64,000 nt of DNA from SKVR01 sp964491395 (lineage in GTDB: Bacteria; Bacteroidota; Bacteroidia; Bacteroidales; UBA7960), in NCBI GenBank assembly GCA_964491395.1, contig CAZBGI010000001.1, positions 112,172 through 176,171 of the forward strand. Reading direction: 5' to 3'. Shown here piece by piece: positions 43,889 through 52,442 of the stretch. Positions within the stretch are counted from its first letter, which is position 1, and every line of letters starts with the position of its first letter. The notes under the pieces are model-generated. The model saw only the letters and a program-made list of their open reading frames with translations, made no database searches and was not told the origin of the DNA. Position numbers and translations under genes: made by a program.

Positions 43889-46800
43889 ATGGAAGATAAC
43901 AGACCTGAACCCAATCATCAAGACCCGATTTCTCAGGATACCAATCCGCAGAACCTACCCACCTTTGCCATAAGCCAGGAGGAAGTCCAGAAAATTCTTT
44001 CGGAAAAAAGGGAAAGGCTTAAAGAACTGGGAGCGATCAATAAAACCACCCGGATACTTCGTCGCGACAATCTTTCCATAAACGAAAAGCTGAGTGAAAT
44101 AGCCAAAATTCTTCCCGGTGCATGGCAATACCCCGACGATGCTGTATCAAGAATTACATACGGGAATGACACTTTTGTTAGCACTGCAAGGTTCAGGGAG
44201 AGCGGCTGGCATCAGAAAAAATCCTTTGAGACCATTGACGGAAAAGAGGGATTTATCGAGATATTTTATCTGAAAGAACATCCGCAAAAGGACGAAGGTC
44301 CCTTTTTAATGGAAGAAAGAGACCTGATAAACAACCTCAGTTCGCTTATCTCTGGTTATCTCAATACTTACCTGGGCAAAGAACTTTTGCATAAAAGCAA
44401 TCTTCAAAAGAAACAGGAACAACCGGAATCGGAAAGAACGCATGCAGACATGAGCCGTAAGTTGCTGCAAAAATTCCTGATCAAGCACCACTCCGACAGA
44501 GACATCTACCATGACCTGATGCCTAACAAGGTGAGGGAAATCCTGCTGGTAGCCAACCTTTACGATGCTTATATCATTGAGCAGGAAGGACGGTTTTTTG
44601 AGCAGGTGCGGGGAGAATACTATCAGTTGAACTTATCATCAGCTCCCCGTATTACGGGCGTCTCCACTCCGGAGGAAGCCCTGGAAAAACTGCAGGAAAA
44701 GCATTTTGATATGGTTATTGTGATGATGGGAGTAGACAAAAACACTCCTATTCAGCTCAGCCGCATCATTAAACAGATTTATCTCAACCTTCCGATTTTT
44801 TTGCTGCTCAACAATAACAGCGACATCGGCTTGTTTGAAGATGGCAATAAAAACATCAGTTCCATTGACAAAATTTTTGTCTGGAACGGAGATTCCAATG
44901 TTTTTCTGGCCATGGTAAAGTTTATTGAAGACCGCATGAATGTGGAGAATGACATCAACATTGGTATGGTAAGGGTAATATTGCTGGTAGAAGATTCGGC
45001 CAAATACTATTCCAGATACCTGCCCATACTTTACTCCATTGTCATTGAGCAAACCCAGCAACTCATTGAAGAGGTGGGCAACGATGAAACGCATAAATTG
45101 CTTAAAATGCGTGTAAGACCCAAAATTATCCTGGCTTCCAATTACACCGAAGCTCTCACCCTGTTTGATCAGTATCGCGAGAATCTTCTTTGCATGATAT
45201 CGGATGTAAAGTTTGAAAAAAACGGGCGTCTTGATGAAAAAGCAGGACTGAGTCTTGTGAGCTATGTCAGGGATCAGATGCCCGATTTGCCTGTGGTATT
45301 GCAATCTTCTGATCTTGACAATGCACACAATGCATATCTTCTCAAATCAACCTTTATCAACAAAAACTCCGAAACTCTCAAACAGGACCTGCAAAGTTTT
45401 ATCAATTACTACCTGGGATTCGGCAACTTTGTTTACCGCGACGAAGAAGGCCGCAAAGAAATTGCCGTGGCCCGGTCTATGAAAGAATTTCAGCACCATT
45501 TGAAATCCATCCCGGAAAAGTCGCTGATTTACCATGCCCGGAAAAATCATTTTTCACACTGGTTAATGGCCAGGGGGGAAATACAGATTGCCAAAAAGAT
45601 CAAACCCTTAAAGGTTGAAGATTTTGAGTGCCCCGGAGCAATAAGGAAATACATGATAGATGTTATTGAAGATTGCATCCAGGAAAGACAGAGAGGGAAA
45701 GTAGTAAATTTTGAAGCCTCCCTGTTGCAGGATGAAACCAATGTGGTAAGTCTTGCTCCCGGTTCACTGGGAGGCAAAGGGAGGGGACTTGCGTTTATCA
45801 ATATGCTCATCAACAGTTTTTCCTTCAAAGAGCTTGTTCCCGATATCAATATCAGGGCACCCAAAACTACCATCATCGGCGCTGAAGAATTCGAACAATT
45901 CATCCGAAGAAACAAACTTTATGATAAAATTTATGAGGAACAGGATTATCAGAAAATCAAAGAACTGTTTGTGAAAGGAGAACTGTCTTCAACACTCATT
46001 AAACGGCTGAAGATTTATCTGTCGGTTATTAGCCAGCCCCTGGCTATTCGCTCGTCAAGTTTGTTTGAAGACTCACTGATGCAACCTTTTGCCGGTATTT
46101 TCGATACTTTCCTGCTACCCAATAACCATCCTGATCCCAAAGAGCGACTCAGGCAAACCATGGATGCCATCAAACTGGTGTTTGCCTCCATCTTTTCTCC
46201 TACTGCCCAGGCCTACTTTAAGGCAGTAAACTATAAAATTGAAGAAGAAAAGATGGCAGTTATCTTACAGGAAGTGGCCGGCAATCCTTATGACAATTAT
46301 TTCTATCCTCACATAAGCGGTGTGGCACAATCCTATAACTTCTATCCTTTTTCTTACATGAAACCCGACGAAGGATTTGCCGTGGCAGCCGTGGGATTAG
46401 GCAAGTATGTGGTTGAGGGAGAAAAGACCTTCCGTTTTTCACCTGTGCATCCTCAACTGGAAATTTACACCCCCAAAGATTTGTTTAAAAACTCACAGCT
46501 GCATTTCTATGCCATTGATATGGCCAGAAAAGAACTTAACTTGCAGGAAGGAGAAGATGCAGCCCTATGCAAACTGGAAATATCGGAGGCCGAAAAACAT
46601 GGAACGATTAAACATTCTGCTTCAGTTTACGATTATTCCAGTGAAAGAACCATACCCGGCATTACCCAACCCGGCCCCAGAGTGATTAACTTTGCCAATA
46701 TCCTCAAATATGATTATATCCCCATGGCCAAAACCATTGAAGTAATCCTTGACACGGTTTCGGAAGCCATGGGCTCTCCGGTAGAAATTGAGTTTGCCGT

Positions 46801-47476
46801 GGATTTAAACAGGGATAAGGAAGGAAGGGCCTCATTTTATCTGTTACAAATAAAACCGTTGATAAAAAACATCATCAACAATGAAATCCATCTGGATGTT
46901 ATTGACAATGAAAGGTTGCTATTGTATTCAGAAAATGGAATGGGAAATGGAATTATTGATGATATTTACGATGTTATTTACATCGACATGGATAGTTTTG
47001 ACAAACTCAAAACGGAAAAAATGCGGGATGAAATTGATTCTCTCAACCGCAAGATGGCTGCAGAAAACAGACAATACATCCTGATTGGCCCGGGGCGCTG
47101 GGGCACAAGGGATCGGTTTATCGGCATTCCGGTAGTATGGTCTCATATTTCCAATGCGAAAATTATTGTGGAGGTCAGCATGGAAGACTTCCCTCTGGAT
47201 GCTTCGCTGGGCTCCCATTTCTTCCACAATGTAATCTCCATGAATGTGGGGTATTTCTCAGTGAAGCACAATGACCTGATTGACTACATCAACTGGGAAA
47301 AACTTAAGAACTGTGAAACCATCAACACTACCCGGTATTTCCGTCATGTAAGATTCAACAAACCCCTGGAAATTATTATGGATGGTAAAAACAGGGCTTC
47401 CCTGATTTATTTCAATGAGGAAGAAAAAGAACCCGATACAGAAGATGCCCCGAAAACACAAAACCAACAGGCATAG
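43889..47476 (+). CDS. GAF-like, double-receiver, PPDK_N-like multidomain protein 1
   Basis: 1195 residues, cytoplasmic. Domains: GAF-like sensor (about 28-170; ILPGAWQYPDDAVSRITYG, EGFIEIFYLKEHPQKDEGPF); degenerate receiver (about 212-345) with no acceptor Asp (DMVIVMMG); second receiver (about 362-515) with E368/D369, D439, S473 and K492; helical linker; then a PEP synthase/PPDK-type ATP-binding domain (about 622-990) with K630 in LGGKGRG, R721 in LAIRSSSLFED and the closing EIEFAVD...LQIKP (E968, Q987). The C-terminal 200 residues carry GPGRWG (1067-1072) and GSHFF (H1110 inside). The phosphohistidine swivel and PEP-binding barrel of true PEP synthase/PPDK are absent. Function unknown. Confidence 0.85.
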   Translation: MEDNRPEPNHQDPISQDTNPQNLPTFAISQEEVQKILSEKRERLKELGAINKTTRILRRDNLSINEKLSEIAKILPGAWQYPDDAVSRITYGNDTFVSTARFRESGWHQKKSFETIDGKEGFIEIFYLKEHPQKDEGPFLMEERDLINNLSSLISGYLNTYLGKELLHKSNLQKKQEQPESERTHADMSRKLLQKFLIKHHSDRDIYHDLMPNKVREILLVANLYDAYIIEQEGRFFEQVRGEYYQLNLSSAPRITGVSTPEEALEKLQEKHFDMVIVMMGVDKNTPIQLSRIIKQIYLNLPIFLLLNNNSDIGLFEDGNKNISSIDKIFVWNGDSNVFLAMVKFIEDRMNVENDINIGMVRVILLVEDSAKYYSRYLPILYSIVIEQTQQLIEEVGNDETHKLLKMRVRPKIILASNYTEALTLFDQYRENLLCMISDVKFEKNGRLDEKAGLSLVSYVRDQMPDLPVVLQSSDLDNAHNAYLLKSTFINKNSETLKQDLQSFINYYLGFGNFVYRDEEGRKEIAVARSMKEFQHHLKSIPEKSLIYHARKNHFSHWLMARGEIQIAKKIKPLKVEDFECPGAIRKYMIDVIEDCIQERQRGKVVNFEASLLQDETNVVSLAPGSLGGKGRGLAFINMLINSFSFKELVPDINIRAPKTTIIGAEEFEQFIRRNKLYDKIYEEQDYQKIKELFVKGELSSTLIKRLKIYLSVISQPLAIRSSSLFEDSLMQPFAGIFDTFLLPNNHPDPKERLRQTMDAIKLVFASIFSPTAQAYFKAVNYKIEEEKMAVILQEVAGNPYDNYFYPHISGVAQSYNFYPFSYMKPDEGFAVAAVGLGKYVVEGEKTFRFSPVHPQLEIYTPKDLFKNSQLHFYAIDMARKELNLQEGEDAALCKLEISEAEKHGTIKHSASVYDYSSERTIPGITQPGPRVINFANILKYDYIPMAKTIEVILDTVSEAMGSPVEIEFAVDLNRDKEGRASFYLLQIKPLIKNIINNEIHLDVIDNERLLLYSENGMGNGIIDDIYDVIYIDMDSFDKLKTEKMRDEIDSLNRKMAAENRQYILIGPGRWGTRDRFIGIPVVWSHISNAKIIVEVSMEDFPLDASLGSHFFHNVISMNVGYFSVKHNDLIDYINWEKLKNCETINTTRYFRHVRFNKPLEIIMDGKNRASLIYFNEEEKEPDTEDAPKTQNQQA

Positions 47477-47526
47477 GATAGCAGACAACAAAACTCTTAA
47501 CACAAAACTCCAATACGTTTTTTTTC

Positions 47527-50500
47527 ATGGAAGACAACACAGTACATATAGATGAATCCCGGTCAAAATACAAATACAACGAGCTGTTTTCAACCGACAG
47601 GCATGAGTTCAGTGAGATTTCTTACCAGGAGTTGATGCAGGAGCGAATCATTAATGTATTGCTCATCTGTTCCAACTACGATGCTTTCATGCTGGAAGAA
47701 GATGGCAGGATCAATGAAAAGATTTTCCTGGAATACACCTCCAAGAACCTGCGGTATCCTCCCCAGTTTACCCAGGCCAGCTCATCGGAAAAAGCGTTCG
47801 ATTTACTGGAAAAAAAGAAGTTTGACCTGGTGATTACCATGCTCAACGTGGGTAAAATAGATGCTTTTGAAATGGCCAAGAAGGTGAAACGTCGCTATAC
47901 GGACATTCCCATCGTGGTACTCACGCATTTTTCAAGGGAAGTAACCATGAAGCTGGCCAATGAAGATTTGAGTTCCATTGACTATGTATTTTGCTGGCTG
48001 GGCAACCCCGGCTTGCTGCTGGCCATCATCAAGCTGCTGGAAGACAAGATGAACGCCGACTATGACATTGATCAGAAAGGGGTACAGGCTATTTTGCTGG
48101 TGGAAGACTCTATCCGGTATTATTCTTCTTATCTGCCTACCATTTACAAAGCGATTTTCGAACAAACCAACGAACTGATGACCGAAGGGCTTAACGAGCA
48201 CCGCAAAACTTTGCGCATGCGGGCCCGCCCCAAAATTTTACTGGCAAAAACCTTTGATGATGCTGTAGAGTTATACATGAAGTACAAGGATAACCTGTTG
48301 GGGGTCATTTCTGATATTTCTTATTACAGAGGGGGAAAAAAAGACAAGGAAGCCGGCATCAAACTGGCCCGCTTAATCAGGAAAGAAGGGACGAAGATGC
48401 CCATACTCCTGCAATCATCCGATGAATGGGATTATGCCCTTATGGAAGAACTGGGAGTAAACTTCATCAATAAGTACTCGCAAACATTGCTGGTTGAGCT
48501 CAAAAATTACATCAAGGAGAATTATGGATTTGGTGATTTTGTATTCAGGGATCCGGAAAGAGATGTGGAGATCGACCGGGCAAATAACCTGCATTCGTTA
48601 CAGGTAAAAATCTCACGCATCGATGCCCAATCTCTGATCTATCATGTCTCCAATAATCATTTTTCCCGATGGCTCAAGGCGCGCGCTTTGTTTTCCATTG
48701 CCAATGTGTTTGCCCAAAAGAGCATGGATGATTTCAACAATATTGAAGAAATCCGCAGCTACCTGATAGACACCATTGCCAACTACCGCAAAACCAAAGG
48801 GCGAGGCATTATTGCCAGCCATATAGACGAATATGCTATTTTCACCCGCCTGGGCGACGGGCAGCTGGGAGGGAAAGCCCGGGGGCTGGCCTTTATTGAT
48901 TCCTTCATCAACAAGTACAAGCTGATGTTTTACTGGGAGGATGCCATGATAACCATTCCCAGAACGGTGGTACTTACCACCGATCTCTTTGATGAGTTTA
49001 TGGAAGACAACAACCTGTATGATTTTGCCCTTTCCAATGTGTCTGATGAGGAGATCATTGGCAGATTCAGCAATGCCAGCACCCCTTCCCGCATGCGCAA
49101 ATACGTATCCGAAATTTGCGAAGCCATCAAATCTCCTCTGGCCGTTCGTTCTTCCAGCCTGCTCGAAGACAGTCATTACCAACCCTTTGCCGGAGTCTAT
49201 TCTACATTCATGATTCCCAACAACCATCACGATGACAGAATAAGATCCTTCCAGTTGGAACAGGCCATTAAAAGTGTATATGCCTCGGTATTCTACAAAG
49301 AAAGCAAAGCTTACATTGCAGCCACTTCCAATGTTATCGACGAGGAAAAAATGGCAGTGGTCATACAGGAAATTTCAGGCAGAAGTTATGGCAATCGATT
49401 TTATCCGGCCATTTCGGGGGTAGCCCGATCCATTAATTTTTATCCCATTGAGCCTGAAAAATACGAAGATGGCATCGCCAATATTGCTTTCGGGCTTGGA
49501 AAAACCATCGTGGAAGGGGGCGTATCCATGAGATTTTGCCCTAAATATCCACAAAAGGTATTACAGCTTTCGGTGCCCGAACTTGCCTTAACTGGCAGCC
49601 AGAAAGAATTTTACGCCCTGGATCTGGATCCTGACAAATTTCACTCATCGGTAGATGAAACCATCAATCTGCTCAAACTTCGCATCAAGCATGCTGAAAA
49701 TGACAAGGCGCTCAAATTTGTCGCCTCAACCTTCGACTACCAGGATCAAATTATCCGGGATGGCATTTATGAGAAAGGAAAAAAGATCATTACCTTCTCC
49801 AACATCCTAAAATACAATTCTTTCCCATTGCCGGAAATATTACAGCGTATTTTAAAGATCGGTCAGATGGAGATGAACAACCAGGTAGAAATTGAGTTTT
49901 CCGTTAACCTCGACACGCCGGAAAACCAACCGCAGATATTTCACTTTCTTCAAATCAGACCGATAGTAGAAACCCAGGAAAAAAACCAGATTGATTTAGA
50001 AGAGCACAAGGAAGAAGAAACCCTCATATACAGTGAGCAGGCTTTGGGCAACGGAATTATAGACAATGTGCAGGATGTGATTTATGTAAAACCGGATGTT
50101 TTTGACCCGGCCCATACCAAAACCATCGCTCATACCATTGACCGGTTGAATGCCGGTTTCACCCAACGCAAGGAAAACTACATCCTTATTGGCCCCGGCA
50201 GATGGGGTTCGAGCGACCCATGGCTGGGTATTCCTGTAAAATGGTCGCAGATTTCTGCCGCCAGGCTCATCATAGAAGCAGGGTTAAAAAATTTTCAGAT
50301 AGACCCCAGTCAGGGAACCCACTTCTTCCAGAATCTCACTTCGTTTAATGTGGGATATTTCACCATTAACCCTTTTATCAATGAGGGATATTATGATGTT
50401 TCCTTTCTGCAAAAGCAAGACACTGTTTTTGAGGATACATTTGTGCGTCACATCCGATTTTCGAAACCGGCGGTGATAAAAATTGACGGGCGAAAGAAAA

Positions 50501-50529
50501 GGGGATTGGTCTTAAAACCGGACAATTGA
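47527..50529 (+). CDS. Double-receiver, PPDK_N-like multidomain protein 2
   Basis: 1000 residues, tandem paralogue of the preceding gene, starting 50 bases after it. It lacks the GAF-like domain. Degenerate receiver (about 40-175; VLLICSNYDAFML, then DLVITMLN with no acceptor Asp); second receiver (about 188-340) with E193/D194, D263 and K316; PPDK_N-type ATP-binding domain (about 440-812) with K450, R541 in LAVRSSSLLED, E790 and Q809 in LQIRP; and the same C-terminal domain with GPGRWG (889-894) and GTHFF (H932 inside). It too lacks the catalytic His and PEP domains of dikinases. Probably co-transcribed with gene 1 and perhaps heterodimeric; function unknown. Confidence 0.85.
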   Translation: MEDNTVHIDESRSKYKYNELFSTDRHEFSEISYQELMQERIINVLLICSNYDAFMLEEDGRINEKIFLEYTSKNLRYPPQFTQASSSEKAFDLLEKKKFDLVITMLNVGKIDAFEMAKKVKRRYTDIPIVVLTHFSREVTMKLANEDLSSIDYVFCWLGNPGLLLAIIKLLEDKMNADYDIDQKGVQAILLVEDSIRYYSSYLPTIYKAIFEQTNELMTEGLNEHRKTLRMRARPKILLAKTFDDAVELYMKYKDNLLGVISDISYYRGGKKDKEAGIKLARLIRKEGTKMPILLQSSDEWDYALMEELGVNFINKYSQTLLVELKNYIKENYGFGDFVFRDPERDVEIDRANNLHSLQVKISRIDAQSLIYHVSNNHFSRWLKARALFSIANVFAQKSMDDFNNIEEIRSYLIDTIANYRKTKGRGIIASHIDEYAIFTRLGDGQLGGKARGLAFIDSFINKYKLMFYWEDAMITIPRTVVLTTDLFDEFMEDNNLYDFALSNVSDEEIIGRFSNASTPSRMRKYVSEICEAIKSPLAVRSSSLLEDSHYQPFAGVYSTFMIPNNHHDDRIRSFQLEQAIKSVYASVFYKESKAYIAATSNVIDEEKMAVVIQEISGRSYGNRFYPAISGVARSINFYPIEPEKYEDGIANIAFGLGKTIVEGGVSMRFCPKYPQKVLQLSVPELALTGSQKEFYALDLDPDKFHSSVDETINLLKLRIKHAENDKALKFVASTFDYQDQIIRDGIYEKGKKIITFSNILKYNSFPLPEILQRILKIGQMEMNNQVEIEFSVNLDTPENQPQIFHFLQIRPIVETQEKNQIDLEEHKEEETLIYSEQALGNGIIDNVQDVIYVKPDVFDPAHTKTIAHTIDRLNAGFTQRKENYILIGPGRWGSSDPWLGIPVKWSQISAARLIIEAGLKNFQIDPSQGTHFFQNLTSFNVGYFTINPFINEGYYDVSFLQKQDTVFEDTFVRHIRFSKPAVIKIDGRKKRGLVLKPDN

Positions 50530-50583
50530 TAGAAAATTAACAACGTATCAAAGCACTATTAGACAGACTTGTCCGCTTAATAA

Positions 50584-50616
50584 TTTGCGTTAAAAATAAT
50601 TTATAAAAATACTTTG
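50584..50616 (+). promoter_or_regulatory. Candidate promoter of the second gdhA
   Basis: TTTG (50584-50587) and a near -7 box TACTTTG (50610-50616; one base shorter than TAnnTTTG), 22 bases apart. The ATG follows 90 bases later, leaving a leader of roughly 80 bases. Confidence 0.35.
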
Positions 50617-50706
50617 CCAATCATGAAAATAAGGCTAATTTCGCCCTGTTAATTGATAAACAATTAACGTTTCACCCTTATTATCAACTTAAAAAAATAC
50701 TCAGAT

Positions 50707-52044
50707 ATGAACTTGGAAAAAATTATGGCCGACCTGGAGAAAAAAAATCCCGGTCAACCTGAGTTCCTTCAGGCAGTGAAAGAGGTTTTGGAAACTATTG
50801 AAGACGTAGTGAAAGAAAACCCCAAATATGAAGCTGCAAACATCATAGAAAGAATTATTGAACCCGACAGAGTTATCAAATTTAAAGTTCAGTGGATGGA
50901 CGATAAAGGTAACGTGCAGGTAAACAGAGGTTACCGCGTTCAGTTCAACAACGCCATTGGACCCTACAAAGGGGGTTGTCGTTTTCACCCCAGTGTTACC
51001 GAAGGTGGCCTCAAGTTCCTTGGATTCGAACAAATTTTCAAAAACAGCCTTACTACACTTCCCATGGGAGGAGCAAAAGGAGGTAGTGACTTTGATCCCA
51101 AAGGAAAATCCAATGCAGAGATTATGCGCTTCTGCCAGGCTTTTATGGCTGAACTTTACAAATATGTTGGTCCCGACCGGGATATTCCTGCCGGCGACAT
51201 TGGCGTGGGCGGTCGCGAGATTGGATACATGTTTGGAATGTATAAAAAACTCGTTGGCGAACATCACGGCGTATTTACCGGCAAAGGCCGCGGATGGGGG
51301 GGTTCATTGATTCGTCCTGAAGCAACCGGTTTTGGCAATGTTTACTTTGCTGAAGAAATGCTGAAAACCCGCGGTGACTCCATGAAAGGTAAAATTGTTA
51401 CGGTATCTGGTTTTGGTAACGTATCATGGGGCTCCATCATCAAAGCGACCCAACTGGGTGCCAAAGTAGTTACCATCAGTGGTCCTGACGGATATGTTTA
51501 TGACCCCGATGGCATCAGTGGCGAGAAAATTGATTATCTGCTTGAGCTTCGCGCTTCTAACCAGGATATCGTGAAACCTTACACTTACGAATTCCCCAAT
51601 GCGCAGTTCTTCGAAGGAAAACGTCCATGGGAAGTAAAATGTGATGTAGCCTTGCCCTGTGCGATCCAGAATGAGCTTAACGCTGAAGATGCTCAAAATC
51701 TCGTTAACAATGGAGTATTGTGTGTTTCAGAAGGTGCTAACATGCCCTGCACTCCTGAAGCCATGGAGATCTTCCTGAAAGCTAAAATCCTTTATGGTCC
51801 CGGAAAAGCTTCCAACGCCGGCGGTGTTGCCACTTCTGGTTTGGAGCAAACCCAAAACGCCATGAAACTCAACTGGACTGAAGAAGAAGTAGAAGAAAAA
51901 CTGCACCAGATCATGATCAGCATCCACGAGGCATGCGTTAAGTATGGCAAAGGTGAAGATGGATTTGTTAATTATGTAAAAGGCTCTAACATTGCCGGCT
52001 TTATCAAAGTGGCCGACGCAATGATAGACCAGGGCGTTATTTAA
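50707..52044 (+). CDS. gdhA: Glutamate dehydrogenase, hexameric type (copy 2)
   Basis: 445 residues, paralogue of the GDH at 42206-43546. GPYKGGCRFHPSV, LPMGGAKGGSDFDPKGKS (K124, expected catalytic lysine), PAGDIGVGGREIGYMFGMYK, the Rossmann motif TVSGFGNVSWG and SEGANMPCTPEAME are all present. It has its own promoter and terminator. Bacteroides species also carry two GDHs with different cofactor use and regulation, so a split into assimilatory and catabolic forms is plausible but not shown. It ends the GDH-bracketed locus. Confidence 0.96.
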   Translation: MNLEKIMADLEKKNPGQPEFLQAVKEVLETIEDVVKENPKYEAANIIERIIEPDRVIKFKVQWMDDKGNVQVNRGYRVQFNNAIGPYKGGCRFHPSVTEGGLKFLGFEQIFKNSLTTLPMGGAKGGSDFDPKGKSNAEIMRFCQAFMAELYKYVGPDRDIPAGDIGVGGREIGYMFGMYKKLVGEHHGVFTGKGRGWGGSLIRPEATGFGNVYFAEEMLKTRGDSMKGKIVTVSGFGNVSWGSIIKATQLGAKVVTISGPDGYVYDPDGISGEKIDYLLELRASNQDIVKPYTYEFPNAQFFEGKRPWEVKCDVALPCAIQNELNAEDAQNLVNNGVLCVSEGANMPCTPEAMEIFLKAKILYGPGKASNAGGVATSGLEQTQNAMKLNWTEEEVEEKLHQIMISIHEACVKYGKGEDGFVNYVKGSNIAGFIKVADAMIDQGVI

Positions 52045-52066
52045 TTCCCTGAACAGATATTTTCAT

Positions 52067-52098
52067 AAAAAGGTCATCCTTCAACGGATGGCCTTTTT
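52067..52098 (+). terminator. Rho-independent terminator after the second gdhA
   Basis: AAAAGGTCATCC (52068-52079) pairs with GGATGGCCTTTT (52086-52097) with a six-base loop and one G-T pair, ending in T residues, 23 bases after the stop. Confidence 0.85.
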
Positions 52099-52102
52099 TA
52101 TT

Positions 52103-52288
52103 ATGCATCGGACTCTCTCTGCCAGAAATTATTCCTGTTACAGAAACGCTTTTCTCCCACCCTGCATTTGCTGGATTCCTCTGTTTATATCGTTGATCCG
52201 GCAAATCAACCTGGAAGAAAAACTGGATAGGGCCAAAGCAGAACCTGAAAAGACAGTGCAAAGGCCAGTCCTGCAACCGAAAGAATAA
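52103..52288 (+). CDS. Possible small membrane protein between two terminators
   Basis: A 61-residue frame with one hydrophobic segment (CICWIPLFISLI) and a charged tail (LEEKLDRAKAEPEKTVQ). It begins just after the gdhA terminator, and its stop is followed by a second terminator. No family recognised, and the antisense frame is also open, so the coding call is weak. Confidence 0.25.
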   Translation: MHRTLSARNYSCYRNAFLPPCICWIPLFISLIRQINLEEKLDRAKAEPEKTVQRPVLQPKE

Positions 52289-52323
52289 AGGAATGAGCCA
52301 AACGCTATGACTGAATATTAATC

Positions 52324-52360
52324 AAGAGGATGCCGGGTATTTTCGACATCCTTTTTTTTT
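52324..52360 (+). terminator. Second rho-independent terminator, 280 bases after gdhA
   Basis: Stem AAGAGGATG / CATCCTTTTT (about 52324-52332 and 52347-52356), extended by a short CG/CG pair, followed by a run of T residues. It implies that some RNA starts or continues between the two terminators. Confidence 0.75.
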
Positions 52361-52405
52361 GAAAAGAGGTTAATCATCTGACAGGCAAATATTACCAAAA
52401 ATCGT

Positions 52406-52413
52406 TACATTTG
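52406..52413 (+). promoter_or_regulatory. Candidate -7 promoter box of the small exported protein gene
   Basis: TACATTTG, an exact TAnnTTTG match, 29 bases before the ATG at 52443, just after a terminator. No clear -33 box. Confidence 0.45.
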
Positions 52414-52442
52414 TAAGATAAAAAATACAAAAAAATATTCCC

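Noticed and set aside
44639..45328. 229-residue open frame antisense to the first receiver/PPDK_N gene, and similar frames in the second (48613-49230)
   Set aside because: No domain pattern. Both lie fully inside genes with clear conserved motifs.
43889..50529. Annotation of the two large genes as PEP synthase or pyruvate phosphate dikinase
   Set aside because: Only the ATP-binding part is present; the phosphohistidine and PEP/pyruvate domains needed for the reaction are absent.
42206..52044. Possibility that the duplicated GDH and PPDK_N genes are an assembly artefact
   Set aside because: The copies differ throughout (for example GGGKGG versus GGAKGG, and presence of the GAF domain), so they are real diverged paralogues.
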